Both the position numbers and the translations under genes were made by a program. This document shows, one piece after another, positions 9,048-21,965 of a stretch of DNA of 64,000 nt. Origin of the DNA: Gnetum montanum (Eukaryota > Streptophyta > Gnetopsida > Gnetales > Gnetaceae). The DNA is taken from contig MNCI01024958.1 of the NCBI GenBank assembly GCA_015680685.1, positions 53,236-117,235 on the forward strand. Reading direction: 5' to 3'. The notes beneath the pieces are model-generated. The model was not told the DNA's origin, did no database searches, and worked only from the letters and a program-made list of their open reading frames with translations. The first letter of the stretch is position 1. The number at the start of each line of letters is the position of its first letter.

Positions 9048-12000
9048 CGCTGTTCGGTGGGAGACTGTCTGGGTTATTTATGAAGAGTAAGTGTTGTTTT
9101 CGCGTTTGCACCTAATCTGTGCAGAGATCATGGACACTCTTAAATGAAAATGTGGGAAGCGGTGACGGCGGCCAGTAGACCAGCTCGTCGTGTCGCTCTG
9201 CAACAGAAGTATGCATGCATTCGTCCGCTGTCACTGTGACATATATGCCATTGCTTTCATTTACCAGTTCATGAACATGCTTGTACAAAACAAAGACGAT
9301 GCAGATCCCTACTCTAGTGATAGGTCCATTTGGTTTTGCACCAGTGGGAATTATCATTCAAATCACAATGTCAATTGGTGTGAAGCTTCAAAGACAATGT
9401 TGAGTTAATTGCCATATGAATATTATTGAGTCCAACAATATAAAACATATGATATAATTAAAATGCAGGTTGATGTCTAGAAAGTTTAGAGAAAAATTAT
9501 TTATAATTTTATATTTTATAGTGTTTTATGGATTTTAGAATGATAAAAAACAAAACAATAATAAACACATATTGCAATCCTTCTTCGGGATAGGTGCAAT
9601 GCTTGTATTGCAATCCCTCTTAGGGACAAATGCAAAACCACATACAATATACAATAAAATGGCTTTTAGTCACAACCTTGAGAGCTCAACACCATGTCAT
9701 ACAGTTACAACCTTTTTGGGTAAGTCATGACAACTTAAGAAAACGAAAATCAAATAAATAAATATTTTTAGGGTTTTAATGTTTTATGAATATTTTTAGT
9801 ATTTTAATGTTTAAAGCATCAACAGTAAAAGCTTTATTCACCACAAAAACACTAGACTCCGCATCAATCAAACGATTCTAGGCTACATAAGCCTAGTAGC
9901 ACTCTAACAAAGTCTAGCCACACTTGCAAAATTGACAACTCAAAACACACAAAATATGAAAAGAAATCAACTTACCCAAGGGAGAGAGAGCTTTTCACAT
10001 GAACCAAATGCCAAAAGTCCTAGAAAAATGTCTAAGTATGAAATCCCTACGTGAAAGGACTCTCCCTAGGTATTTATAGTTTTCACATGACAGTGGAAAG
10101 GGTTTGTCAATACCTAAGCATCAACAAAGGCTCATCAATGCCACCGGAGCTAACCCCAAGTGATCTCACCACAAAGTCAAGCAAACCAAGCTTGTGAGGG
10201 ATGCATCAATGCTAGTGTGTGGTAGTCAATGTATTTCAAAAAACTAACCTCTAGTGAACATACTAGACTATGAAATACTTTCCATGTCTAAAACTTATAA
10301 TAAACATACAAGTTGCCCCTTGATATCTCATCGTTTAGATAGAAAGTTTAATTATCATTAAAAGACACATTAATTAGTTGCAAAACAAATATACATTAAG
10401 TCTGGTTTTGTTTAGTTTTAATGGCAAAACAAAGATACGTATCCCTCGAGAAATTAATTCTGGTGATGTAGATCCTACTCTTTGGTGATCTTCCGTTGCG
10501 TGACCGCCATTTGACTTTGGCGGGCGAAGTATAATAGAAAAGGGGAGGTGGAAAAAAAACAGAGCGGTTCGATGATGAAGTGCGGTTTTGCTTCATTAAT
10601 GCCAAATGCGTGCCTTGCATATGGTTTTTGTTACTCAATGTTTTGAACTTTCCGAAATGATGAAACCTAGATCGCACTTTTGCCTCAAATACCAGGTAGA
10701 ATGTCAATGGTGTCTACCTTTTACAATTTAATGGTCATAAGTTTGTTCAACGTGTTAATTTTAAACACAATAACAAAGCAACAAGAAGCAGCATAAATAA
10801 AAATTCAAATTCAATGATAGAATTGTGAAAAATGTAATAAGAACACAAGAAATTATTTTAGGGAATGCAAGAACGTCAATGGATTCAGTTCATACCAAGA
10901 GTTAGTTCCAATCAAGCATAACAAAAAAAAACACACATTCAATGATAACAAAAAAAAAACACATTCAATGATAAAGTACGTTGAACTATTGATGCCTTAT
11001 TCACTCCTTCACTTAATCACTATTTTCCTTTGCCTCTGCTATTCTATTGATATTGCCATTCTCCATCCTCTCACCCATCATTTATATAGTGATTTACATG
11101 CTAAACAATGATGGTGGCAATAATTAAATAATACAAAATCTAGAACTTTGAATACCAAAATTCAAACAAAAGGATTGGCAAATAGCCATAAAGTAAGTAT
11201 GATTTATTTTGATTTACCCGACCATGCCTAATCACCGGTAGTTCTATACAATAAAGGTTACTTATAATAAGAAGTTAAGTTAATTGACATAATGATTACA
11301 ATTTGTGGCACCCATTACATTGCCATAGTGGGTAGTTAGGTTGCTTAAAATAAGCAACACTCCTCGGCACAAAGAGCCTCGGTCGTTGATTCATTAACAC
11401 GTAACAGAAAGTTTTCCGGTAAAATCGTACGCTTTCAATTGGACAATTTCGAAAAGCAACAAAAATAAAATTAAACGATCGATCATAATGATAGAAACAA
11501 ACCACTGAACCTCAGCACTACAATTATTGATAATTCAACAAACTTGTGCAGGTTACATATGAGGCTTGTGACCTGGAGCGTCGTCGATTTGGAGGATTGC
11601 TGGATTTAGATCTGTATCCTGTCTCTCGAAATTCATTTTCAGCCGCTGTGTCGATGCTTTTCGTTGACATTTAAACATCATTCTCGTTATCGAATTTATC
11701 AATACCTACGAGTACGAGTTAGCGTTAGCGTGTCAGGATGCACGAGTTCCATTTCAAACTTATCCGAAGTAACTTTATTGAATTTCATTCTAGGTTTGCT
11801 TCCAAGTTCCCTGGTCCACGCATATAAAGAAGATTCTAATTGCCACGGTTTAAAATTGACATTTTTCCCATAGTTTTAAAGAGAAAATGAATATTATAAA
11901 TAAGGGTGATGTTTCTAAAATCTCGTATTTGTAATGATGTTATACAGGGAAATTGGTGTTCTACAATATAATAGATTTTCTAAATCATCTTTTGTAGAAA

Positions 12001-14817
12001 GCATAGAAAATGATAAACTCCTCTAAAAATCATAGGTGGTTATTAGTTTAGTAGTAAGGAGTATTGGCAAAAATCTTAAACTCGATCAACAAATTCAAAG
12101 AGTCTTAGTGAACGTAAATAAAAATTCAACTTCAATTTTATTAGATAATAATGAAGTTCTCCATATAATGAACAACTTCGTAGATAGAAAAATTAGAGAC
12201 AAAAATTAAACAACCTAAAAATCTTCTTGAAATCCTACTTAGTTTAATATTTTCTCTCCCTTGGACTTTTATAATAATTTTAAATATTTCTTAATAACCT
12301 CTTCACTTTCTTACAAGCTCATTTACTTATATGTTAGAAGTTATGAATTCAATTATAATTGAAATATAATTATGCTATATTTTTTTCGATTTAACCTTTT
12401 GTATTTTGTATTTTTCAATTAGTTCTTTTGATTTACCTATCATATGTTTTATTTACGGTCATTTGCATTTTCTATTTAATAATAGTTTTACTTCTCCTAA
12501 AAATAGCCAATTATTTTTCTTATTTCCTTCTTTTGTACAACTAGCCATTTTAATTTTTACATTTTTCTTTCATCTGTGACTTTTTTTTTTATTGTACTGG
12601 TTATATCTTTAGATCTCTGCTAACTATTAACTATAACGTTATTTATTCTCTTTCTAATGTTTGAGAAATTAGTTGCAATTGATGATGGATCTAATATGAT
12701 TTAAAATGTGTTGTGGAAATAGAATATGCAACTTAGGGATGTTCCCATTAAGAATTTAAAATATATATTAGCTTTCAAAATTTTTTATTGTATTTTAATC
12801 AATAATTTGTTCTAGCTTTTAAATTTATTGATACATGTTTCTCTATTCTAAGTTGATTATTTTCCTTCAGCATTTTAGTTTGGAATTCAATATTAGCATG
12901 TGCTTAATCACTCAAATATCACCATTGCTCACTATCATCAAATTGTTAAAACATGTTCTAATGAAGGAAAAAACTAAAACAAAATGCAACTTACATGCAA
13001 TCAATAATCTTTACTTTATGATGGCAACATTTATGTTGAGATAGAGATAAGGAACCTCCTTTACAATTTACAAAGAGAAGCTAAAGAATATTAGGTTGTT
13101 AGATTTATTATCAATAATATATCAAATACTAACAAAAATAAAAAATCAAAGAGAAAATCAGTAAAGAGAGGAATGAAATGCTTAAATTGCAAATTCCAAA
13201 TTGATTGCATTGTTCCATGTTATACTATTCTATGTTGTATAGAAATAAAAATTGAAACAAGAACTCATTATCAAACTCATGAAATGGACTAATTAAACCA
13301 ACCATTACATAAAAATTGATCATGACTTTTCTTTGACAAACAAATTATACCTTAACTTTTAAAATCATATGAAATTTTATATTTTAACCTCTTCCAAATA
13401 TTTGATATAAGAATTTTTTTTCATTTCCAAAGTACTATTGAAGCCTCCAAAATCTTTTATCTTCACTTGCTTTGTAAAGATATATGCAACTTAATCCTTT
13501 AAATAATAATTGCAAATAGCAAATATTTTTTTGTTTTTGACCAAATTTCATGTTGACTTTGAATTTGTTGCACCTACAATAACCAAAGAAGTGCTCTTTT
13601 ACCCTTCTTCCACTTGAGCTTTAATTTATCTTCTTCACCCATTTTAAGGGTTTTAAAGATGGTAACATAAACTTCAATGTATTCAAGTTATACTAGCTCC
13701 TAAAGATCTTGTGATTATAAACAATATTTTAATCAAAAGACCCCAATTATCAAAATTTTTACTAGTTAATCAAGGAGCTTAATTCTAAGACAAATAAATT
13801 TAATGTCGTCTTAGCTTTGATTTATCAATAATATATCAAATACCAATAAAAATAGAAAACTAGAGAGAAAAATATAAGGAGAGAATGAAATATTTAAACT
13901 AAAAATTCCAAATTTCTTGTATTGTTTCCATACTATACAACTTTAGATGGGTTAAAGGCACCATCCAAATTTTGATCAAGAACCTATGTCTAGTTGATTC
14001 ATAAGCTATATGTGTCTTTTTAGATGCCAAGGAAGAAAAAAGCAATAGCCAAAGAAGAGGTAGCATTTGAAATTGCAAATTCCTTATTTTGTTAGGGAAG
14101 TGAACAAGAGTGAATGATGGAAATTATCACTATTTCAAATCAAAATGGGAAATAATGGAAACAAATTTGAAGTAATTAGAAACTCTCAAAGTAGAGTCTA
14201 AAATGGTGATAGTAAGAATGAAGCAATAGGAACAAAAATAAGAAAAAGCATGGAATCTATGCCTTGTTGAAGTATTGAAAAAAGAAAAGAAAAATCTAAT
14301 TGAAGAATACCCTAAAATTACATATAACAAAACAACCCCTCATATTGGATGCTTTTAGAATAAGTTGAGAGAAAAAAGTCATTATACTATAATTAAATTT
14401 AAGGATGCTAAGCAAGGATAAAATTTTGGGATAATTAGCATAATCTAAAAGGTAAAATATTATGGATAAATAAAGACCTTTCGCATAAAGAATATGCTAA
14501 GAAAGTTGAAGAACAAAAGAAAGTCAAAAGGTGAGAAATAATGGAAATTTTACTTATCTTAATGTCAAATATGTTATAGTTATTAAATATCCTAAATAAG
14601 GATTGAAATTTTATACTATGATTTTTTTAACATTAATGACTTTGTAACAAACTAGATTATTAATTTGCATAGTATTTCTTTCTTCAATAATTTTAATATT
14701 TTAGGGATTGCTAAAACGTGACATGGGGATGACTCAAATGATCTTTTATGTTCAAGTTTTCAAACTTTTTTCTTTCCTTTCAAAAGAAAATGTGAACACA
14801 AAAGATCTTTTAGTAGC
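9048..14817. other. AT-rich intergenic DNA without recognisable genes
   Basis: No open frame here resembles a known protein. Two spots look like worn LTR promoters on the minus strand: a TATAAATA in 10060-10080, preceded by unique-looking sequence from about 9570, and a TATATAAAT near 11088-11097. Neither has paired ends or a primer site, so I do not call elements. A 130-bp imperfect duplication is listed separately. Confidence 0.5.
13103..13946. repeat. Imperfect direct repeat, about 130 bp, two copies 718 bp apart
   Basis: 13103-13236 and 13821-13946 share TCAATAATATATCAAATAC and a run of similar sequence after it (AATGAAAT, AAATTCCAAATT, CATACTAT-like end). They are about three-quarters similar by eye. 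They could be the ends of a degraded non-autonomous element, but no terminal motif or target duplication is clear. Confidence 0.55.
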
Positions 14818-15666
14818 TGATGAGCGGCAAGATACCCCTACACTCAACCATACGAATAGGAGCGTTCACGCACGATCTGGTCGAACTCCACGGACAGGCT
14901 AGTTGTGGTATCTAAATAGTTACACATTGATCGTAGTTCATTTTCTTCCCACCTAGACTAGTATATGCTTTGTCAAGTATGGTTTAGTCCAGAGTGAGGT
15001 GTATGATGTGATCCTAAACTAATGCTACTCCTAGAGACAATGGAAAATAATCTTGGTTAAACTAATGAGCAATAGGAAATGAGTCTAAGCTAGCCTAAGT
15101 GCGATGAGCATCCGTTCCTTAATCATCTGTACACATCTTGGACCTCGTGCACGACTACTATTGGGATTACCAAGTGTAGATCCTAGGCATGCTACTAGGT
15201 TAGCAAGTAGTCACACTTAAATGCTCGCGATTAAGTCATACTCATTCTGCATGTAACAACAGGAATAGTAAATGCTGGTAAAGAAATATTAACTAAGAAA
15301 GAAATAAATAACAATAACAATTAAATAATTAAACTAAGTGGATGTTGCAATGATGAAGTAATCTCGATCTTTATTGCCGATAATGTGTGTGTCCAAGTAC
15401 ATCACACTCGAATAAAGGTTCCGTACAATTACAAGCATCACATTGCGGGCATGCACTTGGGAAAATAATCTAACTCCTATGGAAAAAAAATGCAAGAGAT
15501 TCACTACAACTCTAGAAAAGATGCCTAAATGAGGCGGAAGGCCCTCTTATTTATAGGCCAAAACAAGCTCTACGTAAACGGGGCCACATCAATGCATGGA
15601 GAGATGCATCGACGGGGCCTTGTATACGCGGCCTAGTCAACGCATCAACTATTTAGCGCCTCATCA
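14818..15666 (-). repeat. 3' LTR of the gag-only element (849 bp)
   Basis: Starts TGATGAGCGGCAAGATACCC and ends GCGCCTCATCA. On the minus strand it holds TATAAATAAGAGGGCC and an AATAAAGA signal downstream. It matches the LTR at 19708-20360 through most of its length. The G-rich tract GTGGGGTTA sits just outside at 15667-15675, as the plus-strand primer. Confidence 0.85.
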
Positions 15667-17678
15667 TAACCCCACGACTAAATAACAACTCATCCTTGAG
15701 TCAAAGAAAGTGAGGAACAAGCGCAATTGAATACACAGTGGATAGGTATGGGATTATTGACTAACTAGAAATTTATTCATGCCACAGTGGATATGACAAA
15801 ATTTGGACATAGACACAAAAGACAAAACTTGTGGAACTCATGGGGTTCCCGATAGTGGTGGCTCCTCCATGGGTGCCTTTCATTTGTCTTGTGCATCAGG
15901 CTTCTGAGATTAATATCATTGAAGAAGCACCTGATGTTTCTCCTCTTCTATTTGAGGATTATGAGCTGTCCATGCTGATGTTCCAATGTTTGATGAAGTC
16001 AGCATTTTCAATGGGCACGGTAGCTACAGGAATACTTGATTGACCTTGACATGCCATGCCATAGATAGCCGTCGTTCCTCTTCATAGGCTCGGGCCCTGA
16101 CCTCTCCTCCATTTTCTTGGATAGATTATGCAGTAATAGGAGTTTTATGATGGATGCTAAATGATTGCCTTCTACTCAGTATGTTCTGCATGAGGTCCTT
16201 GGCCTCTGCCTCCCCCAGGTTGTTCGGTTGCACCTTGAGAAGGTCATTCTTGTCGTCTTATTTTAGGGGCCATCTATAATCACACACAAGGATCAATTGT
16301 TAGTAAGGTTATTGAAAAAAGTTCAATGATTTCATACCTTACTCATTGCCTTTAATAAATGTTGCATTCTTTACTTAGTGTGATTTTAGAGTTAGAAATT
16401 TTTCAATGAATTTGCCCTAAAAGTTTAATGTCGAACCTAGTTTTGAGGAACGTTTGATAAAATAATGATGAAGGAAATAATAGATTTGAAATGAAATACT
16501 TGGAGGGTATAAGATGATGTGGTGGTGTGCAACAAGTACAAATTACAAAAGTCACACAAGTGGATCCTCTCCAAAGCAAGTTCCAACCTATATGCCCTTG
16601 CATGACCACACCTTAAGACGTCCGTAGGTACTAGAAGGGTTAAATATAATCTATACCGATGCAACAAAACACACACATGTTGATACCACCGTGATGAGGT
16701 ATGAATTCAATGCTATACAAGACACAAGTCACAATTACAGGAACAGCGAGACGAGATGAATCAGAGAAGGGATTGCAGAGATTGGGACGTGAGGTAACTA
16801 CCTCAGGGCACAATGAATCTTGAGTGTAGGACATGATTAATGTGTCATTAGCCTATCGTTCCAAAATCCAGACCAAGTCCATTCCTCCAATTAGTGACAT
16901 CGCATCATTTCATTCAATGATGAAAAACCATAAGAGCACCATGATAGCAAGGCATACGATCACTTAGCGTTTTGTGCAAGGGAGGAGTGACTTGGAATTT
17001 CTTTGCAGCATACTTTTTGTTTGGCCGCTTTGGCACACTCTCTTTTCCCTCTCTTCTCTCTCTTTTCTCTCTTTTTTTTTTTGTTTTTGTTTGTTTTTTT
17101 TATTGGGTGCCTTTAATACTCTTACTCCATTCTTCGTTAGATCTACAAGGATCTTAGTACAACCAAGTTGCATGATAGCACCTACAGATGTCACCAAAGA
17201 AAATTCACAAGTTCCCTTGATGTCACACCCTGGCCATTCCCTCTTAGTCCATCATTTTTCACTCTGGGCACAATGAACAAAAAATTAATTTTAAGTTTTA
17301 AGAAAGTCAGAATATCACTGTACCCTCACTCAGAACCTCTTATTTGTAGAATGGAGGAGTGGGTGTAATGGGCTCACTGTCCACATAATTAGTCACCTGA
17401 GGCTTGATAGCATAGAACAACACCTCAACCAACGAGTCACATGAGTGTTTTATTCGTAGATGAGATTACTCATAAAAAAATAAAAAGACAAAAAGATAAA
17501 ACAATAAATCAAAAGGTGAAAACTGGAAAACAAAAAGTTGAAAAATTAAAGAAACAGAAAAATATTTATTAATTTCGTATTGTTAGAATGGAGGATACCC
17601 CCCATAACTAAATGGTTGAGCATGGCTAGAATTAATAAATGGAAGGTGGGGATCCTTGCATGTTGAAAATATTTGGAC
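15667..17678 (-). other. 3' untranslated region of the gag-only element
   Basis: About 2 kb with no pol homology. A stretch around 16557-16635 (core TATGCCCTTGCATGACCAC) is homologous to 49310-49390 in the Athila-like element (TATGCCCTTGCATAACTTC), so this is the family 3' region. It also contains a pyrimidine-rich tract at 17040-17100 and an A-rich AAAAAGACAAAAAG tract at 17475-17565, at the place where relatives carry GTAAAAC repeats. Confidence 0.6.
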
Positions 17679-19580
17679 CTAGTCATACTTACCCCATTGG
17701 GGTTCACACACTTGATTAGAGTTGACATAGTGGGGCAAGTTATAAGATATGGTTAATTTATAAGGAGTTGACCCACTATGGTACTTGCGACCGTAAGATG
17801 GTATGCAAGGATCAACATGTCTCCCCATGTGGCAATATTCATTTGGCCCCATGGTTGTTGGAGTATTGAGTGGTGGCCTTGATAAGATAACATGAGGCAT
17901 TGGGTTTGAAGAGGAAGATGCACCATAGTGTTGGATTTGTGCTAAGTTGGCATCTGCAATGGTTTCTGAACTATGGTGTCCCTTTCGAAGGTCACGTCTA
18001 AAGAAGGGATGCCTTCGATGTTGTGAAGGACCTTCACTGTTGTTGACAGTAGCAGCACAAGTAACGTTTGCGGGTTGGTGCTGTGGTGCAAAATCATCTG
18101 GCATAGCCGGCGGTGATGTAGAAGGGGATGAAGTATGAGAATATTGAGGTTGAGGAGAAGTGTAAGGCACATGAGGTGGTGATCTTGTTGGAGAGGACAT
18201 GGGTGGACAGTACTCGAGACAATGATAATGATGAGGTGAGGTAGAGGATGCTGATCCCGTTGGAGAAATAGGGTGTTGAGCATAATAGGCATTTGGTGTT
18301 GCGACATATGAAGGGTATGGTCCAGTTGGTGGTGGCCTCCCCCATGACTGAGGTTTTTGCCACTGTGGTTGGACACAGTATTTTTGTATGAACTCTGGAT
18401 GTAACATTCCTCCCCAATGCTCATGTAAATGTGACAAGACTGGACATTGACCTTTGGGGTGATTGTACAAGAAAATATTACATTGATACGTATGATTAGC
18501 AGTTGAGTTCTTATCCTTATTCTCTTCAACCCTTCTTTCTGATTATCGTGTGGCATCTTGTCCTGTTTCTTGATTTGGCATAGTTCATCCTCTAACAATG
18601 TTGGCATATTCTCCACATCTTTCATGTACCTAGTCCTTCATCTTATTAATCTTTGCCTCAATTTCATCTAGTGATTGTAGGATTGGCAAAGATGATTCCA
18701 CCTCCTTGAAGTGAGTTGATTTCTCCTCTTCATGATCATGGACCCTTGTTGAGTTAAGATTTTGGTCCTATTAAGAACTTTCAACATTCTCCCATTTGGC
18801 TATTTCTCCTTCTTCTTTTTCTATACGCTTAATAAGCTCTTGGAGTTGATGGGTTCGTAGCTCATACAATTAACCTTAGGTGTACATCCCTAGGGTCTCC
18901 CTTGTTTCATTACGAAGCCCATCTATGATATGGTACATTAGCCTTTCCTTGGAGAACCCATGGCTTGGGCAGTTGTTTAACAGTGCATAATATCTTTCTA
19001 AGGCCATGTCCAAGGGTTCATGTTGTGCTTTTTTCCATTCTTGGATTTGTCTCCTCAAGGCTGACACTCTCACATAGGTTTGATATCTTTTATTGAAGAG
19101 TTCTACCATTGTCGGCCAATGTTGAATTGATTTTGGTTTTAACGACCTATACCATACTTTTGCTTGGCCAACGAGTGTCAAAGGAAAGAGCTTAAGTTTT
19201 TTCCACCCATTATCAATATTGTTCCATGTACAGGCATCGTAGAAGGCTTGTAAATGTCATTGCAAATCTGAATCATAGCCTCCTGAAAACTTGGAAAAGT
19301 TGTTTAAATCAAGCACGGGTAGACAACTTTCCTTACGATGCCTGTGGGCTATTTAAACAGCCTCTTGTATTTCCGTTAAGCTTGTAGTGGCCAGTAGGGG
19401 TTCATCGTCATTGGGTAAGTTATGCTTTTGTGTGTTGGGACAATGTTGTCTTCATTTATGTTTATAAGAAACCCCCACCTCAGGTTGCGTACTCTAATCT
19501 TCATTGTCATAATATTCGTTGGTTCTCCAATGAATTACCTCACTAGATGTGGCATTATTATAGTCTTGTGAGAGAGACAT
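17679..19580 (-). pseudogene. Gag polyprotein remnant
   Basis: Begins ATGTCTCTCTCACAAG. Its start reads MSLSQDYNN and several in-frame stops and shifts follow. The best-preserved block (19181-18876) has VWYRSLKPKSIQHW, FNKRYQTYVRV and YYALLNNCPSHGFSKERL, typical of the plant retrotransposon gag capsid domain. The C-terminal part (18470-17679) is rich in Pro, Ser and His and ends QVCEPQWGKYD. Before the capsid block, LLATTSLTEIQEA and SGGYDSDLQ align with LLATRGMLNIAEA and KGGYDADPQ in the gag at 54472-56807. Gag would package element RNA in cytoplasmic particles. This copy is broken. Confidence 0.75.
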
Positions 19581-19687
19581 GGTTGTGAACCCTGTGTGAC
19601 TTAATTGAATTTTAATTTAATTTATTTTCTAAAGGATATATCATTAATACTTGTTACAGCGATCTTGTATGATATACAACTCGCACT

Positions 19688-19707
19688 GTCCCTAGCAACG
19701 GTGCCAA
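19688..19707 (-). promoter_or_regulatory. Primer-binding site, tRNA-Asp type
   Basis: Read on the minus strand directly after the LTR: TTGGCACCGTTGCTAGGGAC. The canonical tRNA-Asp primer site in plant Athila-type elements is TGGCGCCGTTGCCGGGGA, so this is a near match with a few changes. Confidence 0.75.
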
Positions 19708-20360
19708 TGATGAGTGGCGAGGTACCCCTACACTCAACCATACGAATACAAGCGTTCATGCATGATCCGGTTGAACTCTGCAGACAGGCTAGTTGTGGTA
19801 TCTAGATAGTTACACGTTAATCGTAGTTCGTTGTCTTTCCACCTGGACTAGTATTTGCTTTGTCACGTATGGTTTAGTCCAGAGTGAGGCGTATGATGTG
19901 ATCCTAAACTAATGCTACTCCTAGAGACAATGGAAGATAATATTGATTAAACTAATGAGAAATAGGAAATGAAGTCTAAGCTAACCTAAGTGCGATGAGC
20001 ATCCNAAATAACAATAACAATTAAATAATTAAACTAAGTAAATGCTACAATGATGAAGTAATCTCGATCTTTATTGTCAATCATGTGCATGTCCAAGTAC
20101 GTCACACTCGAATAAAGGTTCCGTACAATTACAAGCATCACACTACGGGCATGCACTTGGGAAAATAATCTAACTCCTACGGAAGGAAAATGCAAGAGCT
20201 TTGCTACAACTCTAGAAAAGATGCCTAAATAACGCGGAAGGCCCTCTTATTTATAGGCCAAAACAGGCTCTGCGTAAACGGGGCCACATCAACACAGCCG
20301 CGTATATGAGGCTTCGTATACGCGGCCTAGTCAACGCATCGACTGTTTAGCGTCTCATCA
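19708..20360 (-). repeat. 5' LTR of the gag-only element (with an assembly gap)
   Basis: Starts TGATGAGTGGCGAGG and ends GCGTCTCATCA. A single N at 20005 replaces about 200 bp present in the other LTR (the stretch after GATGAGCATCC). The minus-strand TATAAATAAG is at about 20247-20257. Upstream of TATA this LTR has CGTATACG-type palindromes instead of the GATATC palindromes of relatives. Confidence 0.85.
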
Positions 20361-21287
20361 GGAGCCTAGCTATGTTGATTCGCAATACCATACAATAATA
20401 TATAATAATTGAAAAAGTGGATGAATACAAGCAATATGTTTGGATTCAAGTAGCTCATGAAAAGGTTATTTTTTTTCTTATCTTTTTTGTTATTTTGATT
20501 CATGAAAAGCCATATTTTATGATAAAGAAAACTTGTCATGGAACTTTCCTTTTCAATTTTTTGGGATGGATATTATTGTTCTTGCTCAAATAGGAAAACT
20601 TTACATTTATGGATATTTTAATGCTAGGATTAGGTTTGACAAAATTCCAATAAGATTCTAGAATTAACAAGGTTGTCTAGGCTATGAGAATAATGTAGAG
20701 TTAAAAAGCTTTTCTCAAAACATATAGGTCAATCATAGAGGCAAATATTTGTTGGATTAGGTTAAGATTTAAATTTGATAGTTTTTTGTGTTAAATAGTT
20801 TTTTCAATTCTGATTGTTGCACATTCATAGGACCACATGGTTGCTCATGTTTAGATTATCATCAACATAGAGGATCTCACATGCATTAAACACTTTGAGG
20901 TATGTGATGAGGTATTTTAATCCAATCACTAACCACTTTATTATAAATTTTAATAAATTTATAACATAGTAGACAACAAAGAAATCCATATTCTTGTAGG
21001 CTAACATACAAGGTTAAGTTAGATTTTCAAGTACAGGTTCAAAAACATTGGAATCTTGATGTAAAACTTGCAAAAAGTTTAGTGGCAGTGGCATAACATT
21101 TTCTAGAAAAGCAACAACATAGCCCTAACCTTGGTTTGATTTTGAATGTATAGAGACTAGACTCAAGTTAAAAATGCAAAAATCTCCAACAACTACAAAA
21201 ATTTATAGGAATTTAATTCACAAAAAATAAGAGATAGTTTGTTAAAGAGAGATAAACTACTCTTCTTCATATGATCAAGAAAGAAAG
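20361..21287. other. AT-rich spacer between two retrotransposons
   Basis: Nothing recognisable. It separates the gag-only element from the start of the large outer element. It is presumably host sequence or an older worn repeat. Confidence 0.5.
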
Positions 21288-21508
21288 TGTTGTACCCACT
21301 TTTCAGTTTACTTTGAACTAAAACTAAGTGTGGTTTCAATGTTGTTTCATGAGGATTTGAGCACTAAATCCACCAAATACATCATCTCAAGCCACATTCT
21401 CACCTCCTAGGGGCCTTTGGGAACTATCTAGGTTCATGATCCAACTTATGGACTTAATTTTTTATAATCCTTAAAAAACTCTAGAAATCAAAATTTTTTC
21501 GAAGTGTC

Positions 21509-21950
21509 TGTTAGATAGTAATTCATACATTGTCTTGATTCGTAAGTCCCTATTGTTAAGTCAATTAAGGCATAAGAGTGTGTTATGATTCGTAAGATTA
21601 ATCATTACTACGAATTGTAACAAATGTTGAGTTAGTTATAATAGTGTATTAAGAATTATAAGGAAGTGTTGTGTCAGTTATGATGAGTCATAATCCTTTG
21701 TCATATTAAAGGTCTTACCAATACTAAGTCAGTATGTATCCTTGTAAGTAAGAAAGAAAGAAGAAAAGTATCATTGTTCCTAATTAAGGAACAAATTGTT
21801 ACGACCAAAAGGTTCAAGAATACCAAGTTATAAACTAATGCTATTTGAAGAAAAGAAGATTGCTAATTATGAAATTTCTTTATTAAAGATCCTAACATAT
21901 TAGGAAACTCTGTAAAGTGCTTCCGAATGATACTGCATTGAAATTTAACA
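21509..21950 (+). repeat. 5' LTR of the copia element
   Basis: Starts TGTTAGATAG and ends AAATTTAACA right before the primer site. It aligns over its whole length with 26309-26754. Confidence 0.8.
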
Positions 21951-21965
21951 TGGTATTAGAGCAGG
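21951..21965 (+). promoter_or_regulatory. Primer-binding site, initiator tRNA-Met type
   Basis: TGGTATTAGAGCAGG differs by one base from the canonical plant copia site TGGTATCAGAGC, which pairs with the 3' end of initiator tRNA-Met. Confidence 0.85.

Larger units (their letters stand above)
14818..20360 (-). mobile_element. Gag-only LTR retrotransposon (TR-GAG-like), non-autonomous relative of Athila
   Basis: LTRs at 14818-15666 and 19708-20360 both start TGATGAG and end CTCATCA. The flanking 5 bp are GTAGC (14813-14817) and GGAGC (20361-20365), a 4-of-5 match consistent with an aged target-site duplication. A tRNA-Asp-type primer site adjoins the right-hand LTR, so the element is on the minus strand. 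The 4-kb interior has a gag region followed by 2 kb of untranslated sequence. No protease, reverse transcriptase, RNase H or integrase signature is present. Gag residues and the 3' region are homologous to the complete element at 47735-57835. It must have been mobilised in trans by such a relative. Confidence 0.85.

Noticed and set aside
9570-10150. Possible solo LTR with a minus-strand TATAAATA
   Set aside because: No terminal TG..CA pair, target duplication or second copy could be found in the window.
15831-16043. 70-codon frame in the 3' region of the gag-only element
   Set aside because: It is on the opposite strand to the element, has no relatives here and resembles no known protein.
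20825-21007. Minus-strand frame with a YVDD-like motif (LYVDDNL)
   Set aside because: The surrounding residues do not match reverse transcriptase blocks in order. The motif is probably chance.
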